In this document: positions 1 to 5,781 of the stretch, piece by piece
Numbering within the stretch: the first letter of the stretch is position 1
Layout of the letters: the number at the start of each line of letters is the position of its first letter
Assembly: GCA_014859785.1 (NCBI GenBank)
Contig: JACUTP010000074.1
Location: 1-8,257 of the forward strand
Direction: 5' to 3'
Origin: Candidatus Methanoperedentaceae archaeon
GTDB taxonomy: Archaea > Halobacteriota > Methanosarcinia > Methanosarcinales > Methanoperedenaceae
Length of the DNA stretch: 8,257 bases
Position numbers and translations under genes: made by a program
The notes under the pieces: model-generated
What the model was told of the DNA's origin: nothing
The model's input: only the letters and a program-made list of their open reading frames with translations
Database searches by the model: none

Positions 1-44
1 ATAATCAGTAATATCAGGATAATGTATTTTGTTACTTTATTCAT
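1..44 (-). CDS. 5' fragment of a membrane or secreted protein, cut by window edge
   Basis: Only the first 14 codons are inside the window. They read MNKVTKYIILILLI, a short positive stretch followed by a hydrophobic run, as expected for a signal peptide or first membrane helix. The ATG is at 44-42. It follows the stop codon of the preceding minus-strand gene by about 29 bases, so it is probably the next gene of the same operon. A GGA about 8 bases upstream of the ATG is a weak ribosome-binding site. The rest of the gene lies outside, so no function can be given, and a chance ATG is possible. Confidence 0.45.
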   Translation of the reverse strand, partial: MNKVTKYIILILLI

Positions 45-73
45 TTTTTAAGTCCGTATTAAATCCTATAATC

Positions 74-1177
74 TTAATCCTCACCCTTAGCCTTCGTATA
101 CTTCCTCACCTTATCAGACTTAAAACTCACATCCACAACAACACCCTCGTTCTCAAGCTCAACCAGCAGCCTTCCCGCACCATCTACATTCATCCCGAGC
201 GCCCCTGCAATATCCTGCGGTGTGAAATACTCCTGTGATTCAATAATCCCGATAGCGCACTCTTTCAAGGTTTCACGTACTTGCTCATTGTTAAACCAGA
301 ACTCATAATGCGACGCTGTGGGATTCCCTGAATTAAAAACCAGCTCGCCATTTAGCTCATAAAGATACAATGTAAGTTTTGGATGGTTAAACCTTTCAGC
401 AAAACTCCTGTTCTTGTCATCCCATACATCACAAACAAGACACAGGCATTTGAACCCATTCCTTCTTACACCTTCTGCTTCCTTCTGAACCATTGCCGCG
501 ATGGATGCACTGTTATCCTGCCACCTTGCTTCCAGCATAAGCGGAATTCCTATCAAGCCGTCTGAAAGCTGTGCTGAAATACTTTTATTGCCTGTACGAT
601 ATTCCCATTTCAGAAACGGGAAATAATCACCGGTATGCAAAACATCAGGCTCCGAAGATGCATACTTTGTATGGAGCACGTTCAGGTACAGTGTCAACTC
701 GGATGAAACGGTATCCGGAACTTCCTGCTTTGCCGTCAGTAGTTGTTTTTCTTTTATTTCCTCAAAAAAAAGGTCTTTTAATTCTTCGGTTACCGAAACA
801 CGGTTGTTGATGGCATCTTCAACTACATCCATTAAACCCTTAATTGTAGCGGCATCCAGGCTGTCCCCTGACTGCTCAAGCGAATTAATCAAATTATCCG
901 TACATTTAACCAGCAGTTCTTCACCTGCATAAAAATCATCCAGTGAGGCTCCCTTCCTCCCAAAACCCGTCCTCTGGACATCTGAAATTAAACCAGTGAG
1001 CCTGCTTCTTAAAGCTCTTGCATCTCTGACTTCATTGGTGGTTTGAATAAGCCTGTCTATAATGGTTCTGGCACTGTTCAGGTTTTTATTTATCGATAAG
1101 GTGTTTGCTTTCTGTTTGTCTTCAAGTTCGTTACTTTTCTTTTTAAAAAGTCTCTTAATACCAACCATGTATACCAC
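74..1177 (-). CDS. Helical / possible nuclease-like core / winged-helix protein, function unknown
   Basis: A 367-residue protein that I do not recognise as a named family. Residues 1-60 are basic and helical (KRLFKKK, then a likely coiled coil). Residues 75-150 are mostly helical. Residues 180-275 look like an alpha/beta core with the order SDGLIG-IPLMLEARW (D206, E216, R218), followed by a long helix and hydrophobic strands (KCLCLVCDVWD, LTLYLYE). This resembles the D-X(n)-E-X-K layout of PD-(D/E)XK nucleases with Lys replaced by Arg, so it may be an inactive or binding-only version. Residues 317-363 (FTPQDIAGALGMNVDGAGRL...) look like a winged helix. The start is uncertain: GTG at 1177 directly follows the TAA of the HEAT gene, while ATG at 1168 has a GGAG 12 bases upstream. 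The gene is co-directional with and directly after the HEAT-repeat gene, so it is probably translationally coupled. No zinc ribbon is present, unlike its neighbours. Confidence 0.85.
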   Translation of the reverse strand: MVYMVGIKRLFKKKSNELEDKQKANTLSINKNLNSARTIIDRLIQTTNEVRDARALRSRLTGLISDVQRTGFGRKGASLDDFYAGEELLVKCTDNLINSLEQSGDSLDAATIKGLMDVVEDAINNRVSVTEELKDLFFEEIKEKQLLTAKQEVPDTVSSELTLYLNVLHTKYASSEPDVLHTGDYFPFLKWEYRTGNKSISAQLSDGLIGIPLMLEARWQDNSASIAAMVQKEAEGVRRNGFKCLCLVCDVWDDKNRSFAERFNHPKLTLYLYELNGELVFNSGNPTASHYEFWFNNEQVRETLKECAIGIIESQEYFTPQDIAGALGMNVDGAGRLLVELENEGVVVDVSFKSDKVRKYTKAKGED

Positions 1178-1339
1178 TTACTCCAGTTTTACTCCACATT
1201 CATTGCAGAACTTATCGTTATCTACAGCTTCTTTTCCACAATCCGGGCACTTTCTTTTTGTATCGGCGCCAATGTTTGAGCGCTGGACTACGGAATCCTT
1301 AACCTGAGTGCCTATTTTATCGCCATAATGGATATTGTT
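1178..1339 (-). repeat. C-terminal linker/zinc-ribbon cassette, copy 1
   Basis: This segment encodes residues 237-289 of the HEAT-repeat protein: the NIHYGDKIG linker, the VKDSVVQRSNIG motif and a CPDC/CNEC ribbon. It is the counterpart of 2694-2855 although the upstream domains of the two proteins are unrelated, so the tail has moved as a unit. A third, truncated copy lies at about 4400-4516. Confidence 0.8.
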
Positions 1340-2047
1340 GATTTGTGTCACATTGTTGTTACCAACATCCATCATTACACCCTTTTCTTTAAGAACATTT
1401 AACGCACGGGCTGCATTCCTGCGTACATGAACATTACTGTCAGTTAGCAAACTCATTAATGGCTTAACAGAAGACACGTCATAAACATCTTCTTTAGCAA
1501 AACATTCAAGTGCAAAAACTGCACTGCCTCTAACAATTGAATTACGGTCTGATAATAAGGTAATTAACGAGTATATTGTAGAACCATCCAAAACAACACT
1601 TGACCTGGCAAGATAACCAAGTGCAAAAGCTGAATTATATCTCACACGTTTATTTGCATCAAAAAGTAGACTTTCAAATAATTGTACTGTTTCAGGTTGA
1701 AAAATACCTTTTTTTGCATAGGCTCTCAAGGCAAAAACCGCACTCCATCGAACAATATCGTCACGGCTGGATGCCAACCTCATGAGTTGTGATATAGCAG
1801 ATTTATCAAAAACATCGCAATCTGCCAAATCACCAAGTGCAAAAGCAGCATTATGGCAAACACGTTTATCAGCATCTGACAATAAACCCACTAACGGCTT
1901 AACTGCTGCCCTGTCATATATGCCCTTTTTAGACAGGATTGAGATTGATTTGGCAGCATCTCTTCGCACAGTTTTATTGTTACTGCTTAATGCTCTTATT
2001 GTGCGTTTTACAGTACTTTCATTTCTAAAGTTTCTTGACCGAATCAT
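1178..2047 (-). CDS. HEAT-repeat protein with C-terminal zinc ribbon
   Basis: A 289-residue soluble protein. Residues about 15-222 hold six HEAT-like repeats of the PBS-lyase type. The V-R pair at the start of the second helix recurs at 27, 63 (R replaced by C), 99, 135, 172 and 208, giving a very regular 36-37 residue spacing. Repeats 2 and 4 (KRV..N.AFALG.LA) resemble each other, and so do repeats 3 and 5 (IVR.SAVFAL), so a two-repeat unit was duplicated. Residues 237-261 are the linker NNIHYGDKIGTQVKDSVVQR..., and 267-284 are a two-knuckle zinc ribbon (CPDC...CNEC). This tail is nearly identical to that of the membrane protein at 2694-4316. Such solenoids usually bind proteins, so a scaffold or adaptor role is inferred. 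The ATG at 2047 overlaps the stop of a 17-codon mini-ORF (TAATG); its ribosome-binding site is weak (GGTAG, about 10 bases upstream). Confidence 0.92.
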   Translation of the reverse strand: MIRSRNFRNESTVKRTIRALSSNNKTVRRDAAKSISILSKKGIYDRAAVKPLVGLLSDADKRVCHNAAFALGDLADCDVFDKSAISQLMRLASSRDDIVRWSAVFALRAYAKKGIFQPETVQLFESLLFDANKRVRYNSAFALGYLARSSVVLDGSTIYSLITLLSDRNSIVRGSAVFALECFAKEDVYDVSSVKPLMSLLTDSNVHVRRNAARALNVLKEKGVMMDVGNNNVTQINNIHYGDKIGTQVKDSVVQRSNIGADTKRKCPDCGKEAVDNDKFCNECGVKLE

Positions 2048-2100
2048 TAGATATTAACTACCGCTTTTTTCCGTGAACTGCGCCTGTATCTTTCAAGCAT
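2047..2100 (-). other. 17-codon mini-ORF coupled to the HEAT gene
   Basis: The 57-base gap between the antitoxin-like gene and the HEAT gene holds a short frame, MLERYRRSSRKKAVVNI, whose TAA shares its last A with the ATG of the HEAT gene (TAATG). It could be a leader peptide coupling translation, a gene remnant, or chance. Its own ribosome-binding sequence (GAGGT) lies too close to its ATG for efficient initiation, which argues against a real peptide. Confidence 0.2.
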
Positions 2101-2104
2101 TACC

Positions 2105-2362
2105 TCAAGCAATCACTCCTTCGTAGGCATACGTATGCCCGATCAAGCGGTAATCTCTGGTAGAACCATGCTTAAGCTCTTTTCTGATCTTCTGCATTTT
2201 CTCGTGAGTCTCTTTTGTATAGTAGCGCTCGCCGCACTTTGTGCATACGCCTGCCTCCACTGTAAGTACCGCAGCATTGCAGCCACCTTTAACAAGCTTC
2301 TCTACTTTTTTCTCTATCACATCGCCCCCGCAATTAGGGCAGATTGGGATTATCTTTTCCAT
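2105..2362 (-). CDS. YgiT-type zinc-finger protein (MqsA-like antitoxin N-domain)
   Basis: An 85-residue protein with two CxxC knuckles, CPNCGG near the start and CTKCGERYY in the middle, separated by a basic stretch (KKVEKLVKGG). It ends in a short helical tail (THEKMQKIRKEL). This is the YgiT-type zinc-finger pattern found in the N-terminal half of MqsA antitoxins. No C-terminal Xre helix-turn-helix follows, so DNA binding by that route is missing. The start is set at ATG 2362, which has GAGGTGA five bases upstream; a longer in-frame reading from 2398 lacks such a site and would overlap the preceding gene. The ribosome-binding site contains the stop codon of the DUF4258 gene, so the two are translationally coupled. 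It is likely the antitoxin of the pair. Confidence 0.85.
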   Translation of the reverse strand: MEKIIPICPNCGGDVIEKKVEKLVKGGCNAAVLTVEAGVCTKCGERYYTKETHEKMQKIRKELKHGSTRDYRLIGHTYAYEGVIA

Positions 2363-2366
2363 AATT

Positions 2367-2684
2367 TCACCTCTTCGCTTTTCTAATTTTATAATCAATC
2401 CACTTTTCCGAGTCAGGTATATACGCTGTTATAAGAACTGCAATTTTATGCCTTTCTGAATATGCCCAGACGCTATGAATGGGGCTATTATTTTTATCTT
2501 TACCGTATATTAAACAGCTTGGAAATGGTCTGTCGTCAGCGTAGTCCTCTATCACCTCGCCATTCAATCCTGAATAATACAGTTCATCATCATTAATTGT
2601 GTCGTTTTCCAGTTCCTCATCAGCATGCTCACTTATGTTTACAATTCCATTTCTTATTGCTTCATGTATCTTTACAATATCCAT
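2367..2684 (-). CDS. DUF4258 protein, toxin-like partner of the YgiT-type gene
   Basis: A 105-residue protein matching the DUF4258 pattern: ISEHADEEL near residue 17, NGEVIEDYADDRPFPSCLIYG around residues 42-62, then HSVWAY, then a C-terminal strand and ITAYIPDSEKW. DUF4258 proteins are commonly encoded next to YgiT-type zinc-finger antitoxins and are thought to be RNase-like toxins related to the MqsR/RelE fold. Activity here is inferred from that pairing only. ATG 2684 has GGTGG a few bases upstream and starts ten bases after the stop of the membrane-protein gene at 2694. The TGA stop sits inside the ribosome-binding site of the next gene, with a four-base gap. The pair interrupts a row of genes that otherwise share zinc-ribbon tails, so it may be an inserted cassette. 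Confidence 0.87.
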   Translation of the reverse strand: MDIVKIHEAIRNGIVNISEHADEELENDTINDDELYYSGLNGEVIEDYADDRPFPSCLIYGKDKNNSPIHSVWAYSERHKIAVLITAYIPDSEKWIDYKIRKAKR

Positions 2685-2693
2685 TGAACCACC

Positions 2694-2855
2694 CTATCCT
2701 ATAAGTTTCCCCCCGCATTCATTGCAGAACTTCTCATTATCGCCAGCTTCTTTTCCGCAATCAGGGCATTTCCTTTTTGTATCAGCACCTATGTTTGAGC
2801 GCTGGACTACGGAATCTTTTACATGCGTTCCTATTTTATCACCGTAATGGATGTT
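2694..2855 (-). repeat. C-terminal linker/zinc-ribbon cassette, copy 2
   Basis: This segment encodes the NIHYGDKIG...SVVQRSNIG linker and zinc ribbon of the membrane protein. It matches 1178-1339 at about 85% of bases by eye, including 26 identical bases at 2791-2816 versus 1272-1297. Similarity reaching into codon third positions indicates recent duplication or gene conversion rather than protein-level conservation alone. Confidence 0.8.
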
Positions 2856-4316
2856 GTACTGCTGGACTATGCTGTTATCGATATATTCTTTTACATTGAC
2901 TCGTTTTTCAATTTGATCAAGTACACCATGATAGAAACCTGTAAGAGCCTCCTCTCTCTCTGCCATTATTTTAAGAATAAGTTTTGATTTCTTAGAACCC
3001 CCAATCACTTCAATTTCAGCAGCATATTGAAGCCCTTTAACTCCTTCACCATAGAATCTTGCAACGCCATTAAAAAGCTGTTCGCTTTGTGTTATTTCAG
3101 GATTGATTGCATACATATGCATATCTTTGATAATACGTGAGACCATTGTAAACAGCGTCTCAGCCGCTATATCTATATCTTTTGTACTCTCTTCAGCTTT
3201 TACAAGGTTACTGACTGCATCATGCCATTCATTCTCGCTTATTTCTTTCACATGAAGCATTGGACAAACTATGCTGAGGGACTTTGCCGGAATTTCAGTC
3301 TCACAGGTCTTTTTGGAAGAATAATCGTAATACACGACCTTACCGGATACCTCGCAATCCCCACATTCTCCTGTAGGTCTGATGTCAAATGTTACTGTTT
3401 TCCCCTCACCTGGCTTTAGCATGCCAATATTCTTATTTGATGTTGACAGCAGGAAAACGTCTGGTACGTAAAGAGTTACTTTGATATCGGCGATTGGTTC
3501 TGGTGTTGGATTTTCCACCTTGACCTTGTACTGGATTGTGGCACCTTTATAAGTAAAGGCTATTTTTATTCCTATTACATCATTTGTTGTGTCTGAGACA
3601 AATGTTTCTTCATTAAACCTGTTTTCCATTTCCTTATTAATAATTGGTATTATCTCTGGCTCAACTGCTGGTATAACTATTGGATTGTATTCTACGTTCT
3701 CTGTAATTTCAACAATTGTATTATCCAATTTTGTTTGGTTCAGTAATTTACGATATACAAAAGCGTTAGCAAGATATGTAAGTGGGATTGTAACGAATAA
3801 CCCTACTATCAATGCGAAGAGTCCAATGATATTAATACCTATAAGTAATAAATCAAAAACGAACAACTCCCACAAAGCTCCTTTTGTAAGTGAAAAGCTC
3901 TTCTTCAAAGCATCGATTGGACCAATTTCCTTGTCAATGATAAAGTACGCATAGAACTGGAATCGGATTGCTAAAATAATTCCCGGTATAATCAACAGGA
4001 ATAATCCAACATAGACCATTAATATGTAGAAAATCGAACTGATTAAATATTTTAAAAATAAAGGAGAACTTGAAAAGAAGTCTCGGAACCTTACATTTAA
4101 GTTGTCTGTAATTTTTATGGAAGTTTTAATAATTCCCATAGAGATAATGAGACTTAAAATACCTCCAATTAATATCAATATATCAGAAGAATTTTCTGTT
4201 ACAACAGAAATAAATCCGGTTAAAATCATGATGCTTATGAAAAGTATCAGGTTTTTTTTCACTTTAATCCAGCCAAACCTTATTGCTTCATTCCTGGAAA
4301 ACTTTTTTATTTTCAT
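2694..4316 (-). CDS. Multi-spanning membrane protein with Ig-like, alpha/beta and zinc-ribbon tail
   Basis: A 540-residue protein. Residues 1-195 form a multi-helix membrane domain (AIRFGWIKVKKN, then hydrophobic runs near 22-40, 46-64, 88-127 and 150-185). The IIPGIILAIRFQFYAYFIID and ALKKSFSLTKG signatures resemble the DUF975 / glycerophosphodiester phosphodiesterase membrane-domain type. A linker (about 196-247) leads to a beta-rich Ig-like domain (248-350: YVPDVFLL, TGECGDC). Next comes an alpha/beta domain (about 358-472: EWHDAV, TMVSRIIKDMHMY, FNGVARFYGEGVKGL, KKSKLILKI). Residues 486-512 are the NIHYGDKIG...VKDSVVQRSNIG linker, and 518-535 a zinc ribbon (CPDC...CNEC). From residue 249 on it is a close paralogue of the upstream gene. 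ATG 4316 has a strong AAGGAGA site upstream and its own TATA-like element. Its role is unknown; a membrane sensor or docking partner for the SPFH/ESCRT-III-like pair is inferred. Confidence 0.9.
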   Translation of the reverse strand: MKIKKFSRNEAIRFGWIKVKKNLILFISIMILTGFISVVTENSSDILILIGGILSLIISMGIIKTSIKITDNLNVRFRDFFSSSPLFLKYLISSIFYILMVYVGLFLLIIPGIILAIRFQFYAYFIIDKEIGPIDALKKSFSLTKGALWELFVFDLLLIGINIIGLFALIVGLFVTIPLTYLANAFVYRKLLNQTKLDNTIVEITENVEYNPIVIPAVEPEIIPIINKEMENRFNEETFVSDTTNDVIGIKIAFTYKGATIQYKVKVENPTPEPIADIKVTLYVPDVFLLSTSNKNIGMLKPGEGKTVTFDIRPTGECGDCEVSGKVVYYDYSSKKTCETEIPAKSLSIVCPMLHVKEISENEWHDAVSNLVKAEESTKDIDIAAETLFTMVSRIIKDMHMYAINPEITQSEQLFNGVARFYGEGVKGLQYAAEIEVIGGSKKSKLILKIMAEREEALTGFYHGVLDQIEKRVNVKEYIDNSIVQQYNIHYGDKIGTHVKDSVVQRSNIGADTKRKCPDCGKEAGDNEKFCNECGGKLIG

Positions 4317-4362
4317 ATTATCTCCTTTTTTGCATCAATCTCTGTAAAGTTAATATTTCTGT

Positions 4363-4390
4363 TACAATTCTGAATTTAAATATTATCTAC
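4363..4390 (-). promoter_or_regulatory. Putative internal promoter for the membrane-protein gene
   Basis: On the minus strand the 110-base gap ahead of ATG 4316 contains an A/T-rich TATA-like element (ATATTTAAATT, 4383-4373). A start about 25 bases downstream would fall near 4350 and give a leader of roughly 35 bases carrying the AAGGAGA ribosome-binding site at 4327-4321. This fits the spacing of archaeal promoters, but A/T-rich matches are common by chance. Confidence 0.4.
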
Positions 4391-4399
4391 TTGACTTTA

Positions 4400-4429
4400 T
4401 CATCTGAGTTTTTTTCCGCAGTCTGGTCA
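4400..4429 (-). pseudogene. Remnant of a zinc ribbon behind a premature TGA
   Basis: Past the TGA stop (4429-4427) of the 4427-5764 gene, the same frame continues as PDCGKKLR and then TGA TAA. In the paralogue the matching position is Cys of KCPDCGK, so TGC has become TGA. The residues between the first CGK and the final KL are missing, as expected from a deletion between the two similar knuckles. Even with read-through only one Cys of the four would remain, so the ribbon is dead in this gene. Confidence 0.75.
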
Positions 4430-5764
4430 TTTCCTTTTTTCATCGGTACCGAAATTCGACCTTTGTACAACTGAATCTTTGACCTGCGTTCCGATTTTAT
4501 CGCCGTAATGAATATTATACTGCTGGACGATACTATCCTGAATATACTCCTTTACATTAACCCGTTTTTCGATTTCATCAAGTACACCATGATAAAATCC
4601 GGTAAGTGCATCCTCTTTCTCAGCCCATACCTTCAGGATAAGCTTTGATTTCTTTGCGCCACCCATAACCTCGACCTGCGCCGCATATTTAAGACCTTTA
4701 ACACCTTCAGCGTAAAAGCGCGCCACGCCGTTGAAAAGCTGTTGTTTATCTGTTATTTCAGGCTTTTGCATATACATGTGCATGTCTTTTACGATACGAG
4801 AAACCATCGTGAAAAGAGACTCGGCAGGCATGTCTATTTCTCTTGTGCTTTCTTCGGTTTTCACAAGGTTGCCAACTGCATCATGCCATTCATCCTCGTT
4901 TATTTCTTTCCCGCGAAGCATCGGGCAGACGATGCTCAGGGATTTAGGCTCAAGTTCGATATCCTGCCGCTTCCTTGATGCCATGTCGTAATAGTTCACC
5001 CTGCCCGAAACATTGCAGTCTCCGCATTCACCAGTGGGACGGATTTCAAAGGTAACGGTCTGGCTTGAATTTGGCTCAATAAGGGAGATTGATTTATCTT
5101 TCTCTTTGAGCAGGAAAACGTCAGGAACATAGGGATATACTTTGATATCGCTGATGGGGTCAGAGGTGTTATTTTCGATTTTTAATTTGTATATAATAGC
5201 GGCGCCTTTGTATCCGAAAGCGGTTTTGATTTGTACGCTTTCTCCTAAGGTATCGGGTACAACAGACTGTTCTGTTTCTATTAGAATTTGATTTGTATTA
5301 TTGTAGAATGACTCTTTGTTTGTAAGTTCGGAGGTTGTTTCATTGAGGGGAGTATTACTGTTTGTAGGGGCACGAGTTGGATATTCACCGTATTTATTTA
5401 TTATGTATATGTTGGCTAAATTTGGAATAGTTGGAACTGAAATGATTAATAAAAGATCCAATGAAGTATTATTACCAGATATTATATAGCCAAAAATAAA
5501 ATTTAATATTATGGCAAGATAAGATAATTTAGTATATACTTTACTATTTTTAAAAATATTATAAACAATAGTAATGGCTGTTATGGAATATAAAATCTCA
5601 ACCAAGATGTGTTCAGTATAAAAGGATAGGTTGTATTGTATAACATCAATAAGAATCACAAAAACAACTAAAATTAGAACAACACAATGCACTACCCCTA
5701 ATAAGTGCAGTTTCCATTTGCTCAGGGTTTTCTTGCTTGTATTTGCAACACTATTGTCTACCAT
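4427..5764 (-). CDS. Membrane-anchored paralogue with Ig-like and alpha/beta modules, zinc ribbon lost
   Basis: About 445 residues from ATG 5764. An alternative TTG at 5785 overlaps the SPFH stop codon and would add seven residues; neither start has a strong ribosome-binding site. Counting from the TTG, hydrophobic segments lie near 27-49, 60-78, 87-103 and 107-128, giving about four membrane helices unrelated to the anchor of the next gene. A low-complexity Asn/Thr-rich linker (134-182) leads to an Ig-like domain (184-287, with TGECGDC) and an alpha/beta domain (about 295-408). The NIHYGDKIGTQVKDSVVQRSNFG linker follows (424-446). From residue 184 on it is roughly 70% identical by eye to the protein at 2694-4316. 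It stops at KRK, exactly where the paralogue begins its zinc ribbon. It lies directly after the SPFH gene and is probably coupled to it. Function is unknown; a partner of the SPFH protein is inferred. Confidence 0.9.
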   Translation of the reverse strand: MVDNSVANTSKKTLSKWKLHLLGVVHCVVLILVVFVILIDVIQYNLSFYTEHILVEILYSITAITIVYNIFKNSKVYTKLSYLAIILNFIFGYIISGNNTSLDLLLIISVPTIPNLANIYIINKYGEYPTRAPTNSNTPLNETTSELTNKESFYNNTNQILIETEQSVVPDTLGESVQIKTAFGYKGAAIIYKLKIENNTSDPISDIKVYPYVPDVFLLKEKDKSISLIEPNSSQTVTFEIRPTGECGDCNVSGRVNYYDMASRKRQDIELEPKSLSIVCPMLRGKEINEDEWHDAVGNLVKTEESTREIDMPAESLFTMVSRIVKDMHMYMQKPEITDKQQLFNGVARFYAEGVKGLKYAAQVEVMGGAKKSKLILKVWAEKEDALTGFYHGVLDEIEKRVNVKEYIQDSIVQQYNIHYGDKIGTQVKDSVVQRSNFGTDEKRK

Positions 5765-5781
5765 TTTTTCACATCGTAGAC

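Noticed and set aside
1600..1900. Spaced DNA repeats that might suggest a repeat array or CRISPR-like element
   Set aside because: The similarity is about 216 bases apart, in frame, and is explained by HEAT-repeat duplication within a coding region.
2135..2459. Overlapping plus-strand frames opposite the DUF4258/YgiT-type pair
   Set aside because: The minus-strand genes show family motifs, good ribosome-binding sites and coupling; the plus-strand frames show none.
3589..3954. Plus-strand open frame inside the membrane-protein gene
   Set aside because: It lies entirely opposite the linker and hydrophobic segment of a well-supported minus-strand gene, has no ribosome-binding site and its sequence is the antisense of membrane helices.
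4400..4429. In-frame TGA read as selenocysteine in a zinc-binding position
   Set aside because: No hairpin resembling an archaeal SECIS is apparent, other cysteines of the ribbon are also missing through a deletion, and the simpler reading is a nonsense change in a decayed tail.
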